Below, piece by piece: positions 15,460-22,644 of a stretch of DNA of 29,836 nt; position 1 is the stretch's first letter, and every line of letters starts with the position of its first letter. The notes under the pieces are model-generated. The model ran no database searches and had not been told where the DNA came from. It saw only the letters and a program-made list of their open reading frames with translations. The stretch comes from Flavobacteriales bacterium (GTDB lineage Bacteria; Bacteroidota; Bacteroidia; Flavobacteriales_D; Sanyastnellaceae): contig JAIYCK010000179.1 of the NCBI GenBank assembly GCA_027488055.1, positions 1-29,836 of the forward strand, in the 5' to 3' direction. Both the position numbers and the translations under genes were made by a program.

Positions 15460-16827
15460 ATGCTCCCTGCCATTTCGAACATATTGAAAGCACCTCCACC
15501 GGAGAAAGACACGCCCGAGCATGCGCGGCGCTCAATGCTTACCAATTTTGTCATCCTCGCTTGCTTTACGGTGAATTTGGCAGGATGGATTTTTGATTAT
15601 TTCGTAGCTTATTCAGAAGAACTGATGTGGATTGACCTCATTGGGGTTGTCTTCTACTTTTGCTTAGTTGTCTTCTATTGGTCAACTGGTAAGCAACTGA
15701 TTTCGGCCACCCTGTTGTTTCTTTCATTGCTGTTGTATATCGGCTTCACGGCATGTTATTTTGGCAAAAGCGTATTTATCATTTTATACATGTACAATCT
15801 CATCATCATTGCCTTTTTCATTTTTGATGTGAGATCATGGCATTTTATAATGATGCTTTTATGCGCGTTGGCGTCGATCTATGCGCTCGAAGTAAGCAAT
15901 TACAGCTTCATACCAAGCGCAGAATTGACGGAGATACAAATAAAGGAAATGCGATTGTTTTGCATTGTCGTCAATGTAGCGCTATTCATAGTGATGGTGG
16001 TGATCATTGACCGGAACATACGAAAAATGGAACTGGCCCTTATTGCCGATCGCATCAAAGTGGAGGAACTATCCAATCGACTTCAGATGCTGTGCAATCT
16101 AAAGGAGGAGTACAACACATCCTTGCTCACCCAATTGGATAATTTATTGGTCAATCGAAATGATTTGCAATCGGTATCCAGCATAACCTCTTTTCGCAGC
16201 GAGGAAAGGGAGCGAGCTAGAATTGGCAAAGAATTGAGTCAAACAGTTGGTGAGTTGTTGCTGAAAATGAAATTGAGATTGGGCAATTTGAGTCCCTTTA
16301 TAAAAATTCATGATCGCCCTGAATTTGAGGAATCGCTGCGAATCATAGACTTAGCAACCGATGAAATAGCCAAATACAGTGAAATATTGGATCCATTGGA
16401 ATTCAATAAACTCAAACTGGATGAAGCCATGCGCGCACAAATCAAACAATTGAAGGTGAAGACGGGAATCAGCATCGACTTTTTGAATGTGGGATACCGC
16501 GGACAATTGGTAAATGAGCAGGAATTAGTTGTTTTCAGATTGGTGAGCGATATGTTGCGCGAGATCATTGATGTCGCAAAAGCGAGCAAGGTAGATGTGC
16601 GTTTGGAAGTCATGGAAAACTATATGACGATTCGGATCCAGGACAATGGCGGTTTGTATTCTGAAAAGCAACGAGAATTGTTTTTTAGTGAATTTGCATT
16701 TCATGAACGTATTCAGGTCATTGGCGGGTTTGTGCATGCTAAAACCGAATGGGGCATGGGCAGCACCGCTTTGATCGAGATTCCAGTGCCGGACCAATTT
16801 ATCACTTCAAAACCAATGATTGGATGA
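15460..16827 (+). CDS. Membrane histidine-kinase-like protein lacking the phosphoacceptor His (pseudokinase 1)
   Basis: This encodes 455 residues. Six or so membrane segments lie within residues 28-185, followed by a coiled coil (about 187-245), a HisKA_3-like dimerisation region and a HATPase_c-like domain. The phosphorylation helix reads EERERARIGKELSQTVGELLL, where LuxR-linked kinases have ERxRIAxELHD: Ser260 replaces His and Gln261 the acidic residue. The N-box reads SDMLREIIDVAKAS, with Glu368 where Asn is expected. IQDNGG (near 393-398) keeps the D-box, and WGMGSTALIEIPV the last glycine box. It probably cannot autophosphorylate. The gene overlaps the next by 4 bp. A sensor or scaffold role in a dimer with its paralogue is inference. 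Confidence 0.8.
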   Translation: MLPAISNILKAPPPEKDTPEHARRSMLTNFVILACFTVNLAGWIFDYFVAYSEELMWIDLIGVVFYFCLVVFYWSTGKQLISATLLFLSLLLYIGFTACYFGKSVFIILYMYNLIIIAFFIFDVRSWHFIMMLLCALASIYALEVSNYSFIPSAELTEIQIKEMRLFCIVVNVALFIVMVVIIDRNIRKMELALIADRIKVEELSNRLQMLCNLKEEYNTSLLTQLDNLLVNRNDLQSVSSITSFRSEERERARIGKELSQTVGELLLKMKLRLGNLSPFIKIHDRPEFEESLRIIDLATDEIAKYSEILDPLEFNKLKLDEAMRAQIKQLKVKTGISIDFLNVGYRGQLVNEQELVVFRLVSDMLREIIDVAKASKVDVRLEVMENYMTIRIQDNGGLYSEKQRELFFSEFAFHERIQVIGGFVHAKTEWGMGSTALIEIPVPDQFITSKPMIG

Positions 16828-18191
16828 TGAGTCAATGGTTCAAAACATTGCGCGATACTCGTACTTGGTTTTACCATGAGGACGAGGGGTATCATTCTGA
16901 AGATGAAGTGGTGTATGTGCGCAGCTTGAAAATTGCAGGCATCATCAGTGCGATCTTTGTGTTACGTTTCTGTGTGGATGCTTATTTCATCGATGATTTT
17001 ATTCGAATAGCTTGGGATGCGGTGTTTGCAGGGTCGTTCATTCTGACAACCTATTTTTTTGTCATGAAGCGGCGCCTGAAACTGGCATATTTTGTCTTTA
17101 ATATCATCGTCAATGGCTGGATGTTTTACAGTGCCAATTATTTTGGACGCGATGGAATGATCGTTTTGCTTATGTTTTGCACGGCACCGTATGCATATTA
17201 TGTCGTGGGAACACATACAAAATGGCTCTTTTATTTTTGGTTGATCTTGCCATGTCTCAATTTATTTGCACTGGAGATTGGTGACTATCAATTTTTCCCA
17301 GGACACAAATATGCGGGCGATGATTTGTCGTGGACCCGCATCATGGTAGTGTTTTCATCGCTCACAATCCTGATCACATTGCTTTTTTCTACACGCATGA
17401 TGGTAGGCAGGCGGGAGAATTTATTGGCGCTTTCAAAAGATGAATTAGTGAAAATGGTCGAGCGCATTGAAAATCTCACCGATATCAAAGAAAAGAATAA
17501 TACGCATCTGCGCGCTCAATTGCAGGTGTTGGTAGATGAAACCAAAAGAATTTCAATTCAAGCAAGCCTTGATGCCTTGCGCAGCGAAGAACGCGAACGC
17601 AATCGGATTTCGTATGAGTTGGTCGAAGGTTTGGGTGGTTTGCTTTTGGCCATGAAATACCGTTTCGAGGCTTTTTATCCGCTGGTGGAAAAGGAGCGCA
17701 TTGATGAATACAAGGAAGTGGTATCCACAGTGGACAAAGCGCTCAATGAATTGTATGCGACTTGCGGGTATTTGCAAACCGAGCAGTTGAAGCAGTTGGG
17801 TTTGGTGGAAGCATTGCGTATTATGTACCGGTCGAGGGAAGAGTCCTATGGAATCAAAATTGTGTTTGAGAATGAAAATTATTCGGACCAATTAACCAAC
17901 GAGCAGGAGCTTATCATTTATCGGATGTTGGTATTGATGATCAACAGCGCGATTAAAAATGCCAATGCGGATAATTGCAGAGTAGAAATCAAGCACGTCA
18001 TGGGCGTGGTGTATGTGTCGCAGTCCGAAGATGGAATTGAGTATGCCGACGGCGGAGTGGGCATCAATGGCGCGCTGAGACAAATCCGTGAATTAGCATC
18101 GTTGGTTGGAGGGCAGGTTCGGCACAAGTCGGTAGTGGGAAAAGGGGCATCTTCCATTGTTCAGATTCCATCGCTTCAAAAGGTGGTTTAG
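16824..18191 (+). CDS. Membrane histidine-kinase-like protein lacking the phosphoacceptor His (pseudokinase 2)
   Basis: This also encodes 455 residues when started at the overlapping ATG (16824; a second ATG follows directly). It has the same layout: membrane segments within about 36-190, a coiled coil about 195-250, then RSEERERNRISYELVEGLGGLLL, where Val267 and Glu268 stand where His-Asp is expected. The N-box has LMINSAIKNANAD, with Ser375 at the essential Asn. The D-box is blurred (SQSEDGIEYADGG). GINGALRQIRELASLVGG and GKGASSIVQIPS fit the later ATPase boxes. FALEIGDYQFFPG parallels YALEVSNYSFIPS of the first protein, so they are tandem paralogues. No response regulator gene is adjacent. 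Confidence 0.8.
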   Translation: MMSQWFKTLRDTRTWFYHEDEGYHSEDEVVYVRSLKIAGIISAIFVLRFCVDAYFIDDFIRIAWDAVFAGSFILTTYFFVMKRRLKLAYFVFNIIVNGWMFYSANYFGRDGMIVLLMFCTAPYAYYVVGTHTKWLFYFWLILPCLNLFALEIGDYQFFPGHKYAGDDLSWTRIMVVFSSLTILITLLFSTRMMVGRRENLLALSKDELVKMVERIENLTDIKEKNNTHLRAQLQVLVDETKRISIQASLDALRSEERERNRISYELVEGLGGLLLAMKYRFEAFYPLVEKERIDEYKEVVSTVDKALNELYATCGYLQTEQLKQLGLVEALRIMYRSREESYGIKIVFENENYSDQLTNEQELIIYRMLVLMINSAIKNANADNCRVEIKHVMGVVYVSQSEDGIEYADGGVGINGALRQIRELASLVGGQVRHKSVVGKGASSIVQIPSLQKVV

Positions 18192-18270
18192 GAATTCAGT
18201 CCCTGAGTCTTCATAGTGTAAATGCGGGTAAGGCAATCTAACCTATGTAAGAAGCACAAATATTTAGTGT

Positions 18271-18304
18271 AAAAAAAAAACGACCGAATATCCATTCGGT
18301 CGTT
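18271..18304 (-). terminator. Rho-independent terminator of gyrB
   Basis: CGACCGAAT (18281-18289) and ATTCGGTCG (18294-18302) form a perfect 9-bp stem, extended to 11 by A-T pairs. On the minus strand the stem is followed by a run of T (ten A at 18271-18280 on the plus strand). It lies just after the gyrB stop and may also stop the convergent kinase-like transcript. Confidence 0.88.
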
Positions 18305-18327
18305 GAAGTATCATCAATAATATTTTC

Positions 18328-20289
18328 TTATACGTCGATCTTCGCGTATTTCGCATTCTCTTCGATGAAGGCGCGACGCGGTGGAACGTCATCACCCATG
18401 AGCATTGAGAAAATATGGTCGCATTGAGCCGCATTTTCGATGGTCACTCGGCGCAAAGTGCGATTAGCTGGGTTCATCGTGGTTTCCCATAACTGCTCTG
18501 CATTCATCTCTCCCAAACCCTTGTAGCGCTGCACATTCACCGTAGCATCTTGACTTGCGCCTCTTAATTCGGCGATAGTCGCATCACGCTCTTGTTCGTT
18601 CCATGCATAAATGGCCTTGTTACCGCGTTTTACCAAATACAATGGTGGGGTGGCGATATAGATAAAGCCTTGTTCAATCAACTCTTTCATGTGACGGAAA
18701 TAGAAGGTCAAAATCAAGGTTTCGATGTGCGAACCATCTACGTCAGCATCACACATAATCACGATTTTATGATATCGCAGTTTACTCAAATTGAGGGCCT
18801 TGCTATCGTCTTCTGTGCCGATGGTCACACCCAACGCGGTGTACATATTGCGGATCTCCTCGTTGTCAAAAATCTTGTGCGGCATGGCTTTCTCCACATT
18901 CAAAATCTTACCTCTCAAAGGCAAGATGGCTTGAAAATGACGATCACGGCCTTGTTTGGCAGTTCCACCAGCGGAGTCTCCCTCTACCAAGAACAATTCT
19001 GATTTAGACGGATCTTTTTCGGCACAGTCGGCTAGTTTGCCGGGCAATCCGCCGCCGCCGCCAACGGTCTTGCGCTGAACCAATTCACGGGCCTTCTTGG
19101 CTGCATGACGAGCTTGAGCGGCCAATACTACTTTGTTCACGATCTGACGCGCGTCGGTTGGATTTTCCTCCAAATAAGCTTCGAGCATTTCGCTTACAAC
19201 TTGACTCACAGGAGCTACTGCTTCGCGATTACCCAACTTGGTTTTCGTTTGACCTTCGAATTGTGGCTCAGCAACTTTCACCGAAACAATGGCAGTCAAT
19301 CCTTCGCGGAAATCATCGGGTGAAATTTCGATTTTCAATTTTTCTAACAGACCGCTTTTTTCAGCGAAATTCTTTAATGTGGTGGTGAGACCTCTACGGA
19401 AGCCACTTAAGTGTGTTCCGCCTTCGTGCGTGTTAATGTTGTTTACGTAGCTATGCACGTTTTCAATAAAGCTATCGTTATAAACCATCGCTACTTCCAC
19501 TGGAATATCGCCATCGATACGCTCCATGTGGATAATACGGTTGATGATCGCCGGACGATTTTCATCGATGTATTGCACGAATTCAACCAAGCCTGATGTG
19601 CTATGGAAAGTCTCTGCCTTGGCCTCACCATTTTCATCCAAATTGCGCTTATCGGTCAAGGTCAGTTTAATGCCTTTGTTCAAAAAGGCTAACTCACGCA
19701 GACGTGTTGCAAGCGTCACACTGTTGTATTCTGTAATATCAAAGATGCTGTCGTCTGGTTTGAACGTCACAATGGTGCCACGGTAATCGGTCTCGCCAAT
19801 TTGCTTCACCTCATACAACGGTTTCCCGATGCTGTATTCCTGCACATAGATCTTGCCGTCTCGATGAACTTCAGCACGCAAGTGTGTGCTCAGAGCGTTT
19901 ACGCAACTGACACCCACACCATGCAAACCACCAGACACTTTATAAGAGCCTTTGTCGAATTTACCACCTGCTCCGATTTTGGTCATTACCACCTGCAAAG
20001 CCGACACGCCTTCTTTTTTATGCATGTCAATCGGGATACCTCGACCATTGTCTTTGACAGTGATGGAGTTGTCGATATTGATGTCAACGGTAATGTCTGT
20101 GCAATATCCAGCCAAAGCTTCGTCGATACTGTTGTCAATTACTTCGTATACCAAATGATGCAAACCGCGTATGCCGGTATCGCCAATGTACATGGAAGGA
20201 CGCATGCGCACATGTTCCATACCCTCCAAACTCTGAATATTATCAGCGGTATAATTAGCAGCTTTTGAAGCTGACGTTTCGTCTGTCAT
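18328..20289 (-). CDS. gyrB: DNA gyrase subunit B
   Basis: This encodes 653 residues. The GHKL ATPase domain is at the N-terminus (YEVIDNSIDEALAGYC, VKDNGRGIPID, GGLHGVGVSCVNALS), then the transducer, then the Toprim domain (LFLVEGDSAGGTAKQGRDR, IMCDADVDGSHI) and the C-terminal tail (QRYKGLGEMN). GyrB with GyrA introduces negative supercoils using ATP. ParE is the main alternative; QSLEGMEHVRMRPSMYIG and RDRHFQAILPLRGKILNVEKA favour GyrB. The start at 20289 (ATG) is preferred over an upstream TTG at 20325. The 268-bp region upstream has no clear TAnnTTTG box; TATATTCG at 20450-20457 is the nearest on the minus strand. Confidence 0.95.
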   Translation of the reverse strand: MTDETSASKAANYTADNIQSLEGMEHVRMRPSMYIGDTGIRGLHHLVYEVIDNSIDEALAGYCTDITVDINIDNSITVKDNGRGIPIDMHKKEGVSALQVVMTKIGAGGKFDKGSYKVSGGLHGVGVSCVNALSTHLRAEVHRDGKIYVQEYSIGKPLYEVKQIGETDYRGTIVTFKPDDSIFDITEYNSVTLATRLRELAFLNKGIKLTLTDKRNLDENGEAKAETFHSTSGLVEFVQYIDENRPAIINRIIHMERIDGDIPVEVAMVYNDSFIENVHSYVNNINTHEGGTHLSGFRRGLTTTLKNFAEKSGLLEKLKIEISPDDFREGLTAIVSVKVAEPQFEGQTKTKLGNREAVAPVSQVVSEMLEAYLEENPTDARQIVNKVVLAAQARHAAKKARELVQRKTVGGGGGLPGKLADCAEKDPSKSELFLVEGDSAGGTAKQGRDRHFQAILPLRGKILNVEKAMPHKIFDNEEIRNMYTALGVTIGTEDDSKALNLSKLRYHKIVIMCDADVDGSHIETLILTFYFRHMKELIEQGFIYIATPPLYLVKRGNKAIYAWNEQERDATIAELRGASQDATVNVQRYKGLGEMNAEQLWETTMNPANRTLRRVTIENAAQCDHIFSMLMGDDVPPRRAFIEENAKYAKIDV

Positions 20290-20508
20290 AACTGTTGTTG
20301 TTTCTTCCACGTTGTGAACTATCAATTTTGAAATAGTAGGTTAGATTCAAGGACGCATACTACTGTGCAATGACACCGCAAATTGATTTTGCAAGAAAAT
20401 CAGATTGAGGACAGAATTGTGAGGTAATGAGTCGGTTTCGAATCGAACGCGAATATAACACCGAAATGAAGAAATTAACCCGTTTTTTTGGGATTTCGAC
20501 GGGGCTAG

Positions 20509-20546
20509 TTTTTACACATTTCATCAACAACTGAAGCGTGTGAAAA
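20509..20546. repeat. Imperfect inverted repeat between gyrB and the BtuF-like gene
   Basis: TTTTTACAC (20509-20517) and GTGTGAAAA (20538-20546) pair at eight of nine positions around a 20-nt loop. It lies just after the stop of the minus-strand gene at 20558 and could help end its transcript, though no T-tract follows on the minus strand. Confidence 0.25.
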
Positions 20547-20557
20547 TGGATTTTAAC

Positions 20558-21376
20558 TCATTGAAATTCAATATTGTGTAATTGATTGAAATAGGCGGGG
20601 GCTCTTTTCATGCGCGAGCCGTACCAACTGAAAATTTCGCCATCCACAAGTTGTATGCGAGAAGTGGGAAATTGAGCTTCAAATTGCTTCTGATGGCGAT
20701 GGTCAAATGGAAATGGTTCACTGGACAATAGAATCACCTCGGGGGCTAATTCAAGCACATCTTGGACACTCACAATGGGATAGCGCGAGTCGGTCAATTG
20801 GTCGGTTACATTGCTATATCCCGCTGCCTCCATCATGGAATGTATGAAGGTAGAAGTCCCCGCCGCCATCCATGGATCGTTCCAAATGAGATACAACGCA
20901 CGCAATGGCCGGCGTTGAGGTATGGCGCTGAATCCTGCTTTGATATCGCTTACCATGCCCTCTGCACCCTCTTTGCATTGTAACAAGCTTCCCAGACGAA
21001 TCATCATATCGTAACTATCATTTAGGCTCACGATGTCGCTTGTCCATACGGCGTGGCGCTGCTGCAGCGCCTCGATATCACTAGAGGTGTTTTCTTCTTT
21101 GTTGGCGATGATCAAATCGGGGTTGAGCTGATGAATGAGATCCAGTTTCAGTTGTTTGGTCCCGCCTATTTGCATCTTGCTCTTGCAAGCCTCAAGTGGA
21201 TGGATGCAGAATTTGGTCACACCCACTACGCGTTCGCCTAATCCCATATCGAATAACCATTCGGTTTGCGATGGTACGGTGCTCACAATGGTGCGTATCT
21301 CAGCAGGCAAATGCAGGCGGTGACCAATTTGGTCGATGCAGATTTCATTCATGTGTGCAATTTTTTGTGTCGGCAT
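20558..21376 (-). CDS. BtuF-like metal/corrinoid-binding protein without signal peptide
   Basis: This encodes 272 residues of the helical-backbone metal receptor (Peripla_BP_2/BtuF) family: STVPSQTEWLFDMGLGERVVGVTKFC, then NPDLIIANKEEN, IWNDPWMAAGTSTFIHSMM and PEVILLSSEPFPF. In other bacteria such proteins deliver cobalamin, heme or siderophore iron to an ABC importer. This one begins MPTQKIAHMNEICIDQ with no signal peptide or lipobox, so it may be cytoplasmic or only related in fold. An alternative start is Met9. No permease or ATPase gene is nearby. It follows the exonuclease gene by 31 bp and is probably co-transcribed. No cobalamin riboswitch was recognised upstream. Confidence 0.8.
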   Translation of the reverse strand: MPTQKIAHMNEICIDQIGHRLHLPAEIRTIVSTVPSQTEWLFDMGLGERVVGVTKFCIHPLEACKSKMQIGGTKQLKLDLIHQLNPDLIIANKEENTSSDIEALQQRHAVWTSDIVSLNDSYDMMIRLGSLLQCKEGAEGMVSDIKAGFSAIPQRRPLRALYLIWNDPWMAAGTSTFIHSMMEAAGYSNVTDQLTDSRYPIVSVQDVLELAPEVILLSSEPFPFDHRHQKQFEAQFPTSRIQLVDGEIFSWYGSRMKRAPAYFNQLHNIEFQ

Positions 21377-21407
21377 GATTGGATGATCATGTAGGAAGGT
21401 CTTTTCG

Positions 21408-22412
21408 CTAAAATAAACTAGGTTGAGTCATATGACTTGGAATGAGCGGCTGAGCATCCAGGCCCATTGTGCGCAGGTGCGCGCTGAAAGCGTCGGTATA
21501 TCCATGATTGACCAGAACCTGACTCGCTCCAGTGGCCATGGTGGCGTCTATCAAGCCTTGCCAGTCAGCATGATCGGAAAGTGCAAAGGTGCGGTGTATC
21601 ATGCTTGGATTGTGTTTGGCATGACCTTCTGTCCATCCTGTTGCAAGTGCTGTTTTGCTAGGAGGCAATTTTTTGAGCCATTGTGATTTGAGTACGCCGG
21701 GAGGTGCCAGTATCACTTTGCCTCGGAGCGCTATTTTACCTGAACTTTTACCCAAAGGCTGTGCAATGGGCAAGGTAGGATGGACTGCCCTCAATCGATC
21801 ATGCACGCGTTGGATGCTATAGTGCAAAAAGGGAGGCTCGATTTGGTGCTGCAAGAGGTGCGCCACGCGCTGAGCTTTGCCGAGTGCATAACATAGCAGA
21901 ATGCTTGTAAAGCCTTGAGCTGCATTGTCTTGAATCCAAGCGACCATATCCTGCGCGACGAGCCTTTCATTGGTCCAGCTGAATGATGGTATGCCGAAGG
22001 TGGATTCGGTAATAAAGGTATGACACGGCACGGGTTCAAAAGCTGCGCAATATCCACCTTGAAGGGTGTGATAATCACCGCTAGCCACCCAAACTTCACC
22101 CTGATAACTCACTCGTATTTGTGCGCTCCCAATGATATGTCCTGCTGGATGAAAACTAATGTTGACACCGTTGATCGAACGCCGAACGCCATATGGAAGG
22201 CCCACCGTTTGAATGCGCTCACCCAGTCGAAGGCGCAGTATGGGAATCGAATCCTCCTGTGCGATATACAAGCCCATCCCCAAGTGCGCATGATCGCTGT
22301 GCGCATGAGTGATCAAGGCCCGCGGCACGGGCCGGATGGGATCGATGTAAAAATCACCCTGTGCGCAATACAATCCGCGCGGCGTCCAGTGCAATAGGGG
22401 TAGCGAGGCCAT
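21408..22412 (-). CDS. Ligase-associated DNA exonuclease, metallo-beta-lactamase fold
   Basis: This encodes 334 residues. The metal-binding motif HAHSDH is at 36-41, with HPAGHIIGSAQ, ASGDYH, TESTFG and ALSDHADW further on. This pattern fits the ligase-associated exonuclease branch of the beta-CASP-like metallo-beta-lactamases, usually encoded with an ATP-dependent DNA ligase, a Lhr-type helicase and a phosphoesterase in a DNA repair cassette. None of those partners is adjacent. Instead the gene is followed by the BtuF-like gene. A perfect TAnnTTTG box begins five nt before the ATG, which suggests a leaderless mRNA. The next in-frame Met is near residue 46, past the metal site, so the start is firm. 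Confidence 0.85.
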   Translation of the reverse strand: MASLPLLHWTPRGLYCAQGDFYIDPIRPVPRALITHAHSDHAHLGMGLYIAQEDSIPILRLRLGERIQTVGLPYGVRRSINGVNISFHPAGHIIGSAQIRVSYQGEVWVASGDYHTLQGGYCAAFEPVPCHTFITESTFGIPSFSWTNERLVAQDMVAWIQDNAAQGFTSILLCYALGKAQRVAHLLQHQIEPPFLHYSIQRVHDRLRAVHPTLPIAQPLGKSSGKIALRGKVILAPPGVLKSQWLKKLPPSKTALATGWTEGHAKHNPSMIHRTFALSDHADWQGLIDATMATGASQVLVNHGYTDAFSAHLRTMGLDAQPLIPSHMTQPSLF

Positions 22413-22416
22413 GGTG

Positions 22417-22424
22417 CAAAGATA
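22417..22424 (-). promoter_or_regulatory. -7 promoter box of the exonuclease gene (TATCTTTG)
   Basis: This is an exact TAnnTTTG on the minus strand, separated by four nt from the ATG at 22412, so transcription should start at or next to the start codon. No -33 TTTG is seen. Confidence 0.4.
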
Positions 22425-22581
22425 CTGCTTGCCTTCATACCCCGAATGAAGCCTATTCGTAACGAAGATGGCAGTAACTCGTATGGAGACATATGCGGTT
22501 TTGGGAAAAATGAAGGAACTACCTTTGCATTCAATCCGATGGAGCGATTTTTAAGTTGGGTTTGTGCATTTGCATCAATGA

Positions 22582-22616
22582 ATTGTATCATTTGAACTGA
22601 ACCATAGCTAAATTTG
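22582..22616 (+). promoter_or_regulatory. Candidate promoter of sucA
   Basis: TTG (22583-22585), a 23-nt spacer and a perfect TAAATTTG (22609-22616) fit the Bacteroidota promoter pattern. The expected leader is about 20-25 nt before the ATG at 22645. Confidence 0.5.
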
Positions 22617-22644
22617 ACGACTTTATAAAATCATAGGTTAGAAT

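Noticed and set aside
15389..18273. Repeated ATAGTGTAAA flanking the kinase-like pair (15389-15398, 18213-18222, and a variant at 18264-18273)
   Set aside because: Only ten bases, AT-rich, no further similarity around them; not enough to call a duplication or attachment site.
18592..20268. Several open frames antisense to gyrB (up to 155 codons)
   Set aside because: gyrB is full length and unmistakable; the antisense frames have no recognisable domains.
20433..20452. tRNA-like GTTTCGAATCGAAC sequence upstream of gyrB
   Set aside because: It resembles a T-arm for a few bases only; no acceptor, D or anticodon arm can be built around it.
22413..22644. Cobalamin riboswitch upstream of the exonuclease/BtuF-like operon
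   Set aside because: No B12-box-like sequence was recognised and the -7 box predicts a transcript starting at the ATG, leaving no room for a leader.
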